Assembly (NCBI RefSeq): GCF_018129025.1
Contig: NZ_JAAEDI010000015.1
Span: 62,001 to 126,000, forward strand
Direction of reading: 5' to 3'
DNA from: Neoroseomonas terrae
Lineage (GTDB): Bacteria; Pseudomonadota; Alphaproteobacteria; Acetobacterales; Acetobacteraceae
Length of the DNA: 64,000 nucleotides
The notes under the pieces are model-generated. The model searched no databases. It saw only the letters and a list, made by a program, of their open reading frames with translations, and had not been told where the DNA came from. The first letter of the stretch is position 1. Every line of letters starts with the position of its first letter. A program made the translations under genes and the position numbers. Below are positions 36,291 through 47,381 of the stretch, piece by piece.

Positions 36291-38179
36291 CGTCCGGTCA
36301 CCTGTTCGAGCAGCTGGGTGTTCACCCGCACATTCGCCCGCGCGCGGATCGCCGCCGCGAACTGGGCATCGAGCTCGTCCTGCATGGTCTGCTCGATCTC
36401 GCTGCGCACGCGCGCCCGCGCGGCGTCGTCGCTGGTCGGGTCGAAGGGGGTGATGCTGGTCAGCTGCGCCACGGCGAAGCCGTCCCGCGTCTCGACCATG
36501 GACGCGCCGTCCTGGGTCAGTTCGAACAGCGGCGCCACCAGTTCGGGCGGCATCGGCGCGGCGAGCGCCGGGTCGCGCGTGACCGGACCCATCTCCTGCA
36601 CCGTCAGCCCGGCTTCCGTCGCCGCCTCGGCGATCGGCTTGCCGCCCCGGACTGCGGCGAGAAGCGCGGCCGCCCGCTCCTCCGCCGCCCGCCGCCGCTG
36701 GTCGGTCAGATAGGCGGCGGCGACCTCGTTCTCGACGCTCGCCAGTGGTCGCAGCGCGGGGGGGACGATCTCTCGGATCTGGATGGCGACGAAGGCGTTG
36801 CCCATCTCGGTCATGCGCGGCGCATCGCCCTGCCGTGCGGCGAAGATCGCCCGCAGCAGCGCCGGCCGCTCGCCTTCGGCCACCGGTAGGGTGACGGCGG
36901 CGTTCTCCTGGTTGCGGCCATTCGCATCGAGCGTCGCATCGGTCAGCGTCAGGCCGAAGCGTTCCGCCACCTCCGCCAGCGGCGTCCCGCCGGCGAGCGC
37001 GTCCTCGACCCGGTTTGCGCGTTCATAGGCGATGTCGAGTGCCCGGTCGTGCGCGACGGCGCGGCGCAGCTCGTCCCGCACATCGGCGAGCGTCCGCCGC
37101 GTCTCGGGCTCGATCTTCTCCACCTTGATGACGTGCCAGCCGAAGGGGCTCTGCAGCGGATCGGTCACCCCGCCTTCCGGCGCCGCGAAGGCCGCCGCCG
37201 CCACCGCGGCGTGCGGCAGCGACGCGCGGTCGAGCAGGCCGAGATCGGCCGCCCCGCCGTCGTCGGCGCGGGCCTGATGCTCGATGGCTTCGAGAGTGGC
37301 GCCGCCCCGCCACGCCTCGGCGATGGCGCGCGCCTGTTCCTCGTTCGGCACCACGGCCTGGTAGATCAGGCGCCGCTCCGGTGTCTCGTATTGTGAACGG
37401 CGTTGCTCGAACGCCTGTTCCAGATCGGCGTCACTGACCGAAACCTCTCCGGACAACGTCTCGGCCGACAGCGCCAGCACCGCGACCTCCCGGTACTCCG
37501 GCGAGGAGAAGCGCGCCGGATTGTTCTCCTGATACCGCTGGAGCTGCGCCTCGGTCGGCGTTTCCGGCGCCGGCATGGCGGCCCTGGTGATCAGCACAAC
37601 CTCCGCCGTCCGCCGCTGGAAGGCCCAGGCGAGCAGCGGCCCGGTCATCGCATCGGGCGCTGCCGCCCCGGAGCGCACCGCGCCGGCCAGTTGCTCACGC
37701 AGCACCTCATCCGACATCACGGTCAGGAACTGCTGCTCGTTCAGCTCGTTGTTGCGCAGGAAGCTGTCGAAGACGAGGCGCGAGAAGCTGCCATCGGCCC
37801 CGCGCAGCCCCGGAATGGCGAAGACCGCGTCGCGCACAACCTCGGGCGGCGCCGCGAGGCCCTGACGGTGCGCCTCGGTTCGCAGCGAATATTGCTGGAC
37901 CAGCCGCTCGAGCGCCGTGGCCGCCACCGCTCGGCGGATATTCTCATCGGGCTCGAAGCGGTTGCCGAGCTGGCGGGCGATGCGCGACATCTCGCGCCGC
38001 GCGGCGGCCTGGGCCTCCGGCAGCTCGATCGCGCTGTCGCCGACGCGCACGACGGCGCTGTCGCGGCCGAAATTCCGCACGACGTCCTCGATACCCCAGA
38101 CGAGGAAGGAGGCCAGGAGCAGCATGAAGAGGAGCTTGGCGGGCCAGGTGCCGGCCAGGCGGCGCATTGCGGTGAGCAT
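36287..38179 (-). CDS. ppiD: PpiD-like peptidylprolyl isomerase/chaperone
   Basis: Inner-membrane-anchored periplasmic folding factor of 630 residues. One N-terminal helix (LLFMLLLASFLVWGIEDVV) anchors it. A SurA-N-like region follows, then a parvulin domain around residues 265-360 (APEGGVTDPLQSPFGWHVIKVEKIEPE) and a second, degenerate C-terminal region. The start at 38179 is the ATG before the membrane helix; the upstream frame runs through repeat R5. ppiD-trpE adjacency is common in Rhodospirillales. Confidence 0.88.
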   Translation of the reverse strand: MLTAMRRLAGTWPAKLLFMLLLASFLVWGIEDVVRNFGRDSAVVRVGDSAIELPEAQAAARREMSRIARQLGNRFEPDENIRRAVAATALERLVQQYSLRTEAHRQGLAAPPEVVRDAVFAIPGLRGADGSFSRLVFDSFLRNNELNEQQFLTVMSDEVLREQLAGAVRSGAAAPDAMTGPLLAWAFQRRTAEVVLITRAAMPAPETPTEAQLQRYQENNPARFSSPEYREVAVLALSAETLSGEVSVSDADLEQAFEQRRSQYETPERRLIYQAVVPNEEQARAIAEAWRGGATLEAIEHQARADDGGAADLGLLDRASLPHAAVAAAAFAAPEGGVTDPLQSPFGWHVIKVEKIEPETRRTLADVRDELRRAVAHDRALDIAYERANRVEDALAGGTPLAEVAERFGLTLTDATLDANGRNQENAAVTLPVAEGERPALLRAIFAARQGDAPRMTEMGNAFVAIQIREIVPPALRPLASVENEVAAAYLTDQRRRAAEERAAALLAAVRGGKPIAEAATEAGLTVQEMGPVTRDPALAAPMPPELVAPLFELTQDGASMVETRDGFAVAQLTSITPFDPTSDDAARARVRSEIEQTMQDELDAQFAAAIRARANVRVNTQLLEQVTGR

Positions 38180-38246
38180 GCGCGCGTGATTAGCCGGGCA
38201 GGGGGCGGGACGGAAGGGGCGGGGGCGTTTGGCGGCGCAGCAGGGG

Positions 38247-38325
38247 TTGGAAAGGGGCTCCGCCGCTCTCCAGACCTCGCCCCGCCAAAGGCCGAAAGGC
38301 CCTTGGAAACCTTCACCTGTGCCGG
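38247..38325 (-). repeat. composite palindromic repeat, degenerate partial copy R5
   Basis: Degraded hairpin C (about 38247-38272) then hairpin B (38285-38306, CCAAAGGCC/GGCCCTTGG). Pairs head-to-head with R6. The gap between ppiD and tpiA holds only this pair and the tpiA leader. Confidence 0.7.
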
Positions 38326-38421
38326 GCAGGACAACCGCCTGGCAAGGGTGAGGGTCGCGCTGTGCACGGTGCGGGGTCATCGCGGGCATCGCGCCCGGAG
38401 CGCGGCCCCTTCACCGCCGAG

Positions 38422-38478
38422 CACCAAGTAAGGGTTTCCGAAGGCCTTTCGGTCTTTGGTGGATGGGCAAGGCCCATT
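38422..38478 (+). repeat. composite palindromic repeat, degenerate partial copy R6
   Basis: Hairpin B with substitutions (38437-38458) and a shortened hairpin C (ATGGGC/GCCCAT, 38462-38476). Opposite orientation to R5, as R4 is to R3. Confidence 0.65.
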
Positions 38479-38556
38479 CCGAGTCCACCCCCAGCCATGG
38501 ACAGCCCGCCCCCTCGCCGCTAACCGAATGCTGTACGAGAAGGGGAGAAGTCGCCC

Positions 38557-39288
38557 GTGACGCCTGGACTGCGACCGCTGATCGCCGGGAACTGGAAGAT
38601 GCACGGCACGCTGCGCGAGGCCGTGACCCTCGCCGAGGCCGTCCGCGCCGGCGCCGGGGGCATCTCCGCCGAGCTCCTGGTCTGTCCGCCGGCGCCCTAC
38701 GTCCATCCGGTCGCCGTCGCCATGCTCGGCCAGCCGGTCGCGGTGGGGGGGCAGGACTGCCATCTCGCCGTGAAGGGTGCCCACACCGGCGACGTCGCCG
38801 CCCCCATGCTGCGGGATTGCGGCGCGACCTATGTCATCCTGGGTCATTCCGAGCGCCGCGCCGACCATGGCGAGACAGATGCTGTGGTGAAGGCCAAGGC
38901 CGTCACGGCCATGGCCCATGGCCTGACGCCCATCATCTGCGTCGGCGAAACGCTGGCCCAGCGTGAGGCGGGGCAGGCCGAGGCGATCGTCCGCGCCCAG
39001 GTCGCCGGCAGCCTGCCGGACGGCTTTGCGGCGGCCGGGGGCGTGGTGGCCTATGAGCCCGTCTGGGCCATCGGCACCGGCAAGACGCCGTCCGAGGCCG
39101 ATATCGCCGCGATCCACGCCACCCTGCGCGAAGCCGTGGGCGGGACGACCCGGCTGCTCTACGGCGGCTCGGTGAAGCCCGGAAACGCGGTGGCGATCCT
39201 GGCGCTGCCGCATGTGGACGGCGCCCTGGTCGGCGGGGCGAGCCTGGTCGCGGAGGATTTCCTGGCCATCGCCCGCGCGGCGGGGTAG
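38557..39288 (+). CDS. tpiA: triose-phosphate isomerase
   Basis: Glycolytic enzyme of 243 residues interconverting dihydroxyacetone phosphate and glyceraldehyde-3-phosphate. Substrate Asn-Lys in AGNWKMHG, catalytic His in ILGHSERR, catalytic Glu in AYEPVWAIGTG, phosphate loop LLYGGSVKP. GTG start after AGGGGAGAAG. Head of the tpiA-secG-pyrG series. Confidence 0.96.
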   Translation: MTPGLRPLIAGNWKMHGTLREAVTLAEAVRAGAGGISAELLVCPPAPYVHPVAVAMLGQPVAVGGQDCHLAVKGAHTGDVAAPMLRDCGATYVILGHSERRADHGETDAVVKAKAVTAMAHGLTPIICVGETLAQREAGQAEAIVRAQVAGSLPDGFAAAGGVVAYEPVWAIGTGKTPSEADIAAIHATLREAVGGTTRLLYGGSVKPGNAVAILALPHVDGALVGGASLVAEDFLAIARAAG

Positions 39289-39323
39289 CCGCAGCCCTTG
39301 GTCTTCTATAGAAGCGCGCCGCC

Positions 39324-39647
39324 ATGACCACCGTCCTGCTCGTCCTGCACCTTTTCATCGCCCTGGCCCTGATCGGCCTCGTGCTGCTCCAGCGCAGCGA
39401 GGGTGGGGGGCTCGGCATCGGTTCCTCCCAGGGCATGGGCGCCTTCATGGGCGGGCGCGGCACGGCCAATCTGCTGACGCGGGCCACCGCGATCTGCGGC
39501 ACGCTGTTCTTCATCGTCGCACTGGTCCTCGCGCTGATGACGCGCGGGGCGAGCCAGCAGAGCCGCTCGATTCTCGATTCGCCGCCGCCCGCGAGCGCCC
39601 CGGCCGCCCCCGCGGTGCCGGCGCTGCCCGCCGTGCCGAACAACTAG
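39324..39647 (+). CDS. secG: preprotein translocase subunit SecG
   Basis: Small SecYEG component of 107 residues with two membrane helices (VLLVLHLFIALALIGLVLLQ and TAICGTLFFIVALVLALM) and the SecG loop QRSEGGGLGIGSSQG. The Pro/Ala-rich tail is typical of alphaproteobacteria. Between tpiA and pyrG, the usual place in this class. Confidence 0.95.
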   Translation: MTTVLLVLHLFIALALIGLVLLQRSEGGGLGIGSSQGMGAFMGGRGTANLLTRATAICGTLFFIVALVLALMTRGASQQSRSILDSPPPASAPAAPAVPALPAVPNN

Positions 39648-41372
<1,725 letters not shown>

Positions 41373-41430
41373 TAGCCGGGCTCGCCCTGGCTAAGGCCCG
41401 CGGGCCATACGAATGACTGGCCTGGTCGAT

Positions 41431-41656
41431 CGGAGAAGGGCTCTGCACTCCTCCGAGCCTCCACCCGCCAGGTGCTTGGAGCACCTGGACCGCACACTGT
41501 TGGTTCCCGGCAGCGGGTCCGCCACCCCTTCAGGCGCGCGCCGGGCGCAGGGCCGGGTTTCGGCTCCGTTCCTGACCGTTGCGCACGGCGCCAGGTCGAG
41601 GTTTGCAAAGGCCCTTCGGCCTGGGGTGAGTCCGAGAGGGGCAAGGCCCCTCTCGG
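41431..41656 (+). repeat. composite palindromic repeat, full copy R7
   Basis: Degenerate C' (41431-41455), hairpin A identical to R2 (41468-41488), a linker longer than in R2, degenerate B (41605-41624) and hairpin C with an 11-bp stem (41632-41656, CCGAGAGGGGC/GCCCCTCTCGG). Starts 59 bases after pyrG. Confidence 0.85.
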
Positions 41657-41698
41657 TTCCACAGCGGAGAACCAAGGGCCATCAGGAGCGCCCCCGCC

Positions 41699-41727
41699 TT
41701 GCCCGGGAAGATGGCGGGGCGGATAAC
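41699..41727 (+). promoter_or_regulatory. candidate kdsA promoter
   Basis: TTGCCC (41699-41704), 17-base spacer and GATAAC (41722-41727), about 50 bases before the kdsA start. The -35 hexamer is the same as in the Xre-RES promoter. Confidence 0.35.
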
Positions 41728-41777
41728 TGAATTCCTCGCGTGGCACGGCTCGGCCGCCTGCGCATCCGGAGCAAGCA

Positions 41778-42599
41778 ATGCGTCACGTCTCGATCGGCCC
41801 CATCACCATCGGCAACGACCTGCCGGTCGCCTTCATCTGTGGCCCCTGCCAGATCGAGAGCCGCGCGCATGCGCTGGAGACGGCCGCCGTGCTGCAGGAG
41901 ATGGCCAAGGCTGCCGGCGTCCCGCTGATCTACAAATCCTCCTTCGACAAGGCGAACCGGACGTCGGTCTCGGCCGCGCGCGGCATCGGCATGAAGGAGG
42001 GCCTCGCCATCCTGGCCGAGGTCCGTGAGCGCACCGGCCTGCCGACGCTCACCGACGTGCACCTGCCCGACCATTGCGCGCCGGCGGCCGAGGCGTGCGA
42101 CGTGCTACAGGTCCCGGCCTTCCTGTGCCGCCAGACCGACCTGCTGCTCGCCGCCGGCGAGACCGGCCGGGCGATCAACGTGAAGAAGGGCCAGTTCCTC
42201 GCTCCATGGGACATGAAGAACGTCGCGGCGAAGATCGCCTCCACGGGCAATGAGAACATCATGCTGTGCGAACGTGGCGCGTCCTTCGGCTACAACACGT
42301 TGGTCGCGGACATGCGTTCCCTGCCGATCATGGCCGCCACGGGGTATCCGGTGGTGATGGATGCGACGCATGCGGTTCAGCAGCCGGGCGGTCAGGGCAC
42401 TTCCTCGGGCGGGCAGCGGGAATACGCACCGGTCATGGCCCGGGCCGCCGTCGCGGTCGGCGTCGCGGCGGTGTTCATCGAGACGCATGAGGATCCGGAC
42501 CGCGCTCCGAGCGACGGCCCGAACATGATCCCGCTGCGCGAGATGCCGGCGTTGATCGCGCGGCTCAAGGCGTTCGACGCGCTGGCCAAGGCGGGCTGA
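41778..42599 (+). CDS. kdsA: 3-deoxy-8-phosphooctulonate (KDO-8-P) synthase
   Basis: Condenses arabinose-5-phosphate with phosphoenolpyruvate for lipopolysaccharide inner core. 273 residues with [27 protein letters not shown], the metal-site Cys in FICGPCQ and later [25 protein letters not shown] and [18 protein letters not shown]. Two small membrane genes follow immediately. Confidence 0.96.
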   Translation: MRHVSIGPITIGNDLPVAFICGPCQIESRAHALETAAVLQEMAKAAGVPLIYKSSFDKANRTSVSAARGIGMKEGLAILAEVRERTGLPTLTDVHLPDHCAPAAEACDVLQVPAFLCRQTDLLLAAGETGRAINVKKGQFLAPWDMKNVAAKIASTGNENIMLCERGASFGYNTLVADMRSLPIMAATGYPVVMDATHAVQQPGGQGTSSGGQREYAPVMARAAVAVGVAAVFIETHEDPDRAPSDGPNMIPLREMPALIARLKAFDALAKAG

Positions 42600-42600
42600 C

Positions 42601-42825
42601 GTGCTTCGGCGCGCCGTCGCCTTGCTCCTCGTGGTCGTCGGCGGCGCCACCTTCATTCATGCGATGGCGGGCTTCGGTGGCGGCGAGGCGGTTGCCGTGC
42701 TGGGCCTGTTCGGCATCGCGGTCGGTGCCAGCCTCGCCTGGAACGGCTCGCGCATTCCGCCCGACCCGAAGGGGGACGGCATCCATTCCACGACTTCCTG
42801 GGACGGCGGAGACGACAGCCGATGA
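42601..42825 (+). CDS. small membrane protein, 74 aa
   Basis: Starts with GTG one base after kdsA. Two hydrophobic stretches (AVALLLVVVGGATFIHAMAGF and AVAVLGLFGIAVGASLAW) and a polar tail. Overlaps the next small gene as ATGA. Unrecognised; likely co-translated with kdsA. Confidence 0.6.
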   Translation: MLRRAVALLLVVVGGATFIHAMAGFGGGEAVAVLGLFGIAVGASLAWNGSRIPPDPKGDGIHSTTSWDGGDDSR

Positions 42826-43067
42826 TGGCCCGCCCGCCCGGTCTGCCGCCCATGCCGCAGCGGCCCATCCCCGCGATCCTGCTGGCCGCCGCGCTGGCGG
42901 CGGTGTTGTGGTTCTCCCTGCCCGCGGCGCTGCGCGTGCTGCGCGAATCCGGCTGGCACTGGGAGACGGTGCTGGTCGTCGCCGGCTCACACGCCGTGGT
43001 GGTCGGCGCGCTTGGCTGGATTGCCTGGCTGTTCTGGGCAGGGCGGCGGCCGGGGGATGGCGGCTGA
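42822..43067 (+). CDS. small membrane protein, 81 aa
   Basis: Proline-rich start followed by two membrane helices (PAILLAAALAAVLWFSLPAAL and VLVVAGSHAVVVGALGWIAWLFW). ATGA overlap with the preceding gene. No family recognised. The 170 bases after it hold a short hairpin (TCGCCGA/TCGGCGA) and no gene. Confidence 0.6.
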   Translation: MMARPPGLPPMPQRPIPAILLAAALAAVLWFSLPAALRVLRESGWHWETVLVVAGSHAVVVGALGWIAWLFWAGRRPGDGG

Positions 43068-43236
43068 CGCGCGTCGGGCCTGGACGCGCCGCAGGATCCC
43101 AGTTCGAAGCCGCGTGAGCTCACCGTACGTTGTAGGTCGCCGACGGATTCGGCGAAGGCGTCGCGCCGCGCGCGATATGCCGTTCACATCATCCAGTCGA
43201 GAACCGGCGGGCCGGCGCGGTGCCCGAGTCGCGGCG

Positions 43237-43521
43237 TCAGATCATCTGGCCGCGCAGGAAGCCGAGGGCGGGCAGCGGCGTCCACTTCCTCGGCAGGTCG
43301 GAACGGCGGATGGGGGTGACGGAATAATGCGGCACGGGCTGCTTCGCCCGCACCAGCCAATCGGCATAGGCGTTGACCTGCTGGTCCCGCCACGCGCGGT
43401 CGTCCAGCGCCTGCGCGCGGGAGCGGAAGACCTCCGCTACGCGGCTCTTGCGCCCGACCGTCGCCACGACGGCCCAGAGCGTGTCCTCCTCACGGGATCG
43501 GACGCTGACGAGAGTCCCCAC
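43237..43521 (-). CDS. hypothetical protein, 94 aa
   Basis: Soluble protein with Arg/Trp-rich middle (RAWRDQQVNAYADWLVRAKQPVPHY). I use the GTG at 43521; a TTG at 43557 would add 12 residues. Codon use fits the genome, but there is no family match and no operon partner, so this is a moderate call. Confidence 0.5.
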   Translation of the reverse strand: MGTLVSVRSREEDTLWAVVATVGRKSRVAEVFRSRAQALDDRAWRDQQVNAYADWLVRAKQPVPHYSVTPIRRSDLPRKWTPLPALGFLRGQMI

Positions 43522-43636
43522 GGGGGCAGCGTGGCAAATCAGGCAGGCAGGGGTCAAGCGGCTGGGCCTGGCAGGGACGCCTTGCCGGGCGCCCCGCGTC
43601 GCGCTGATCTGCGGTCACAGACGTGGGAGTGGAAGT

Positions 43637-44524
43637 GTGATCGTCATCGGCCGGGGCAGCGTGCAGCAGGAGGAATGCGACGTGATGGGGCACATGAATG
43701 TGCGCCATTACGTCGCGCGCGCGGCGGATGCGCTCGCCTGGCTGGCGCTGGAGGCCGGATTGCCGCCATCGCGCGGCCGGCTTGCGGTGGTGGACCAGCA
43801 TCTGCGCTTTCTTCGGGAACTGGCGCCCGGCACGCCGTTCATCATCCGCGGCGGGGTGCTTCGGCTGGGGGTGGACCGGCTGCGAACCGTGGTCGAGATC
43901 CGCAATAACGCCGCGGATGCGCCGGCGGCGACGCTGGTGACGGACCTCGGCGTCTGGGCGGGGCCGGAGGGCGGTCTGGCGGCGCTGCCGGCAGAACTGG
44001 AGGCCCGGTCGCTGCTCGTCGAGATGCCGGCGCATGCCGGCCCGCGGGGCCTCGGCTTCGATCCGCCGGCGCCTTTGCCGGACCGCGCCGCGGCGCAGGC
44101 GATGGGGCTGACGGAAGGCTATCGCGGCGCCGTCCGCCCCCATGAATGCGACCCGGATGGCACGATGCGCGCCGATGTCATCATCGCCCGCATCTGGGAT
44201 GGCGTGCCGAACCTGCGCAACCGCGGCACCGGCCTCGGCATCAAGGAAGAAGGGATGGGCTCGGCTGCGCTGGAATACCGGGTCGCGCAGTTCCAACCGC
44301 TGCGCGCGGGGCAGTTGCTGACCGTGTGCAGCGGGCTGAAGGCGCTGGGTGAGAAGACGACGACCTGGACGCACCTGGTCCATGACGGTGAGACCGGCGT
44401 CATCGTCGCCGCGGCCGAGGCGGTGGGCATCGCCTTCGACCTCAAGGCTCGCAAGGCCGTGGCCATCCCGGCCGAACGCCGCGCCGCGCTCGAATCGCTG
44501 CTGGTCCGGGGCCTCGGGCTGTAG
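43637..44524 (+). CDS. acyl-CoA thioesterase-like double-hotdog protein
   Basis: 295 residues in two hotdog halves. The first begins VQQEECDVMGHMNVRHYVARAADA, the 4-hydroxybenzoyl-CoA/acyl-ACP thioesterase pattern (D-x-x-G-H-x-N). The second starts RGAVRPHECDPDGTMRADVIIARIWD, its degenerate counterpart. Likely hydrolyses acyl-CoA or acyl-ACP. GTG start with a GGGAGTGG-type ribosome site. Its stop abuts the convergent DUF1810 gene with no gap. Confidence 0.8.
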   Translation: MIVIGRGSVQQEECDVMGHMNVRHYVARAADALAWLALEAGLPPSRGRLAVVDQHLRFLRELAPGTPFIIRGGVLRLGVDRLRTVVEIRNNAADAPAATLVTDLGVWAGPEGGLAALPAELEARSLLVEMPAHAGPRGLGFDPPAPLPDRAAAQAMGLTEGYRGAVRPHECDPDGTMRADVIIARIWDGVPNLRNRGTGLGIKEEGMGSAALEYRVAQFQPLRAGQLLTVCSGLKALGEKTTTWTHLVHDGETGVIVAAAEAVGIAFDLKARKAVAIPAERRAALESLLVRGLGL

Positions 44525-44962
44525 TCACCCGGCGGCGAGCAATTCCGTGGTCAGCGGATCGGGTTCGCTGCCGCAGAAGATCGCGAGCGCCTCCGGGAAG
44601 ATCGCGGCGGGGTCGGCCTTCGCGAACAGCGTCATGCAGGACCGGAACTTCATGTCGTCCGGACTGCCGAGGATGGCTTGGAGGCTGCGGTCCCGATGGG
44701 TGCAGACGAGGCCCGTGCATTCCAGCAGGCGCGGCCCGAGCAGCGGATGCGTCAAATAGGCCTGCGCCTCGGCCAGCGAGGCGATGCCGTAGTGCACGGC
44801 CGTCGTGCTCCGCCCGAGCGCGCGAAGCTGTGGAAAGACGAACCACATCCAATGCGTGCGCTTTCGCCCGGCACGAAGCTCCTCACGCACAGCCGCAAGC
44901 ACCGGCGCCTGTGCCGTCACGAAGCGGTCGAGGTCGAAGGGATCCTGCATGTCGACCATCAT
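44525..44962 (-). CDS. DUF1810 family protein
   Basis: 145 residues (141 from the ATG at 44950) with the DUF1810 pattern DPFDLDRFVTAQAPV, GRKRTHWMWFVFPQL and YGIASLAEAQAYLTHPLLGPRL. These proteins are calpastatin-like in some annotations and have no agreed function. Convergent with the thioesterase gene. Confidence 0.85.
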   Translation of the reverse strand: MMVDMQDPFDLDRFVTAQAPVLAAVREELRAGRKRTHWMWFVFPQLRALGRSTTAVHYGIASLAEAQAYLTHPLLGPRLLECTGLVCTHRDRSLQAILGSPDDMKFRSCMTLFAKADPAAIFPEALAIFCGSEPDPLTTELLAAG

Positions 44963-45072
44963 AGCCGCCGGCACAATCCCGCCGCGCCTCCAATTCGGGC
45001 GCGATCGGTCCTCATCCGCTGCCGGACCAGCATTCGCAGGATGGGCCATGCTGCCGTGTTCGTGCTGTCCTG

Positions 45073-45124
45073 CTGACAGACAGAAAAAGGAGGGGGTCCG
45101 GGGGAGTTCTCTCCCCCGGCCTTA
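45073..45124. repeat. dispersed hairpin repeat, second family, copy 2
   Basis: Reverse-orientation copy of 11676-11728: CTGACAGACAGAAAAAGG, GGGGGTCC, then a GGGGGAG/CTCCCCC hairpin. Lies 9 bases before the flavin monooxygenase start. Confidence 0.7.
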
Positions 45125-45132
45125 TCTGCCCG

Positions 45133-46467
45133 ATGCGCGAAATCCGCCTGAACGCCTTCGACATGGCCTGTGTCGGGCACATCCAGCAGGGCCTATGGAC
45201 GCATCCGCGCGACCGCTCGCCTGACTATCTGACGCTGGGCTACTGGACCGACCTGGCACGCCTGCTGGAACGCGGGCTGTTCGACGGCCTGTTCCTCGCG
45301 GATGTGCTCGGCGTCTACGACGTGCATGGCGGCAGCCAGGATGCGGCGATCCGGCATGGCGTGCAGATCCCGCTGCTGGATCCGATGCTGCTGGTGCCGG
45401 CGATGGCGGCGGTGACGTCGGATCTCGGCTTCGGGGTGACCGTCAATCTGGCGTGGGAACCGCCGGCGCTGCTCGCGCGGCGCTTCTCGACGCTGGATCA
45501 CCTGACCGGCGGGCGGATCGGGTGGAATATCGTCACCGGGTATCTGGACAGCGCGGCGCGGGCGATGGGGCTCGACCGGCAGATGGCGCATGACGACCGC
45601 TACGGCATGGCGGACGAGTTCATGGCCGTGGCGTACCGGCTGTGGGAGGAATCCTGGGCTGCGGATGCGGTGAAGCGGGACCGGGCCGCGGGGCTGTACG
45701 CAGACCCGTCGCGGATCGCGCGGGTGCGGCATGAGGGGCGGCAATACCGGCTGGACGCGCCGCATCTGGTGGAGCCGTCGCCGCAACGGACGCCGGTGCT
45801 GTACCAGGCCGGGGCATCGGAACGCGGGCGGGAGTTCGCGGCGACCCATGCGGAATGCGTGTTCATCAATGGCGGGCCGAAGGCGCATGTGGCGGGTCTC
45901 GTCGCGGATCTGCGCCGCCGGGCAGGGGGGCGGCCGATCCGGGCGTTCATGGGGGCGACGCTGATCGTCGGGCGGACGGAAGCGGAGGCGCGCGACAAGC
46001 TGGAGGACTACCGCCGGCATGCGAGCGTCGAGGCCGCGCTGGTGCATGCGTCCGCATCGCTCGGCATCGATCTGGCGCGCTTCGGGATGGATGACGAACT
46101 GCCATCGTCGTCGGAGGCAATCCGGTCGAATGTCGAGGCGCTGCGCGCTGCCGCGCCGCGCGCGACGAAGCGGGCGCTGATCGACCGCATGGTGCTGGGA
46201 AGCCGCCAGCCGCCGATCGTCGGCAGCGTCGAGGCGGTGGCGGAGACGCTGATCGGCTGGGTGGATGGTGCCGATATCGACGGCTTCAACCTCTCCCGCA
46301 CGGTCACGCCGGAATGCCTCGATGATGTGGTGACGATGCTGATCCCGGCGCTGCAGGAACGCGGGCGGTACAAGCGAGGCTACGCGCCCGGTACCTACCG
46401 GGAGAAGCTGTTCGGTGCCGGGCCGCGTCTGGCCGCGCCCCATCCGGCCGCTGCCGTAGCCCGGTGA
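45133..46467 (+). CDS. LLM-class flavin-dependent monooxygenase (NtaA/DmoA family)
   Basis: 444-residue bacterial-luciferase-like enzyme using FMNH2 from a partner reductase. NtaA-family marks: VGHIQQGLWTHPRDR, FDGLFLADVLGVYD, LARRFSTLDHLTGGRIGWNIVTGYLDSAARAMG and VLYQAGASERGREFAATHAE. Relatives oxidise nitrilotriacetate, dimethyl sulfide or dibenzothiophene sulfones. The nitroreductase that follows could supply reduced flavin (inference). Confidence 0.9.
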   Translation: MREIRLNAFDMACVGHIQQGLWTHPRDRSPDYLTLGYWTDLARLLERGLFDGLFLADVLGVYDVHGGSQDAAIRHGVQIPLLDPMLLVPAMAAVTSDLGFGVTVNLAWEPPALLARRFSTLDHLTGGRIGWNIVTGYLDSAARAMGLDRQMAHDDRYGMADEFMAVAYRLWEESWAADAVKRDRAAGLYADPSRIARVRHEGRQYRLDAPHLVEPSPQRTPVLYQAGASERGREFAATHAECVFINGGPKAHVAGLVADLRRRAGGRPIRAFMGATLIVGRTEAEARDKLEDYRRHASVEAALVHASASLGIDLARFGMDDELPSSSEAIRSNVEALRAAAPRATKRALIDRMVLGSRQPPIVGSVEAVAETLIGWVDGADIDGFNLSRTVTPECLDDVVTMLIPALQERGRYKRGYAPGTYREKLFGAGPRLAAPHPAAAVAR

Positions 46468-46521
46468 CTTGCCCGAATGTCGCTGGACGCTAGGGTTCGT
46501 CCCATCACTCCGGGGAAAACC

Positions 46522-47358
46522 ATGACGATGGACGGAAACCAGATGCCCGCCGCCGCGGCGGCAATGACCGCCCGCTACGGCGCCGGCGCCGAGCCCAAGG
46601 CGGGGCCGTGGAATGAGACGCTGGCGGTACTGATGTCGCATCGTTCCGTTCGTGGCTTCAGAACGGATGCGCCGCCGGAAGGCACGCTCGAGACCCTGGT
46701 CGCGGCGGCGCAGTCGGCCGCGACATCGTCCAACCTGCAGACCTGGTCAGTGGTGGCCGTCGACCGGCCGGAGGTACGCAAGGAAATCGCCGCGATCGCC
46801 GGCAACCAGAAGCATATCGAGGTCTGTCCTATCTTCCTCGTCTTCCTGGCCGACACCTCGCGCAACGGGCGTCTGGCGCAGGAGGCGGGGGTGGAACTCG
46901 CCGGGTTGCCATACCTCGAATCCTTCCTCGTCTCCTCGATCGACGCCGCGCTCGCCGCGCAGAATACTGTGGTGGCGGCGGAGAGCCTGGGCCTCGCGAA
47001 TGTCTATATCGGCGCGGTGCGCAACGACGTGACACGGGTGGCCGAGCTGCTCGGCTTGCCGCCGGGCGCGGCGCCGGTCTTCGGCCTATGCATCGGCTAC
47101 CCGCTCCCGGGGCGGGAAGGGGAGGTGAAGCCCCGCCTGCCGCAGGACGCTATCCTGCACCGGGAAACCTACGACGCGGCCGATAGCGGACACCGCGCCG
47201 CCTATGATCCGCGCATGGAAGAATTCTCCCGCCGGCAGGAAATGGCGGGCAGCACCTGGTCCCAGCGGGTGATCGCGCGGCTCGGGACGTTCAAGGCGCT
47301 GCACGGGCGCGAGAAGCTAAAGGAGAAGATCATCGGGCTCGGTTTCCCGCTGCGGTAA
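46522..47358 (+). CDS. NADPH-dependent nitroreductase (NfsA-like)
   Basis: FMN-dependent nitroreductase-fold enzyme of 278 residues. HRSVRGFRTDAPPEGTLE, AAQSAATSSNLQTWSVVAV and the FMN-site VVAAESLGLANVYIGAVRND are typical of the NfsA/FRP group. The start at 46522 follows CGGGGAAAAC. It lies 54 bases after the flavin monooxygenase and is likely co-transcribed. Confidence 0.88.
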   Translation: MTMDGNQMPAAAAAMTARYGAGAEPKAGPWNETLAVLMSHRSVRGFRTDAPPEGTLETLVAAAQSAATSSNLQTWSVVAVDRPEVRKEIAAIAGNQKHIEVCPIFLVFLADTSRNGRLAQEAGVELAGLPYLESFLVSSIDAALAAQNTVVAAESLGLANVYIGAVRNDVTRVAELLGLPPGAAPVFGLCIGYPLPGREGEVKPRLPQDAILHRETYDAADSGHRAAYDPRMEEFSRRQEMAGSTWSQRVIARLGTFKALHGREKLKEKIIGLGFPLR

Positions 47359-47381
47359 GCGCAGGGACCGCGTCGGGCAGA

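Noticed and set aside
41390-41408. GGCCCGCGGGCC palindrome after pyrG as a terminator
   Set aside because: Has no loop and no U-run; a chance GC palindrome is likely.
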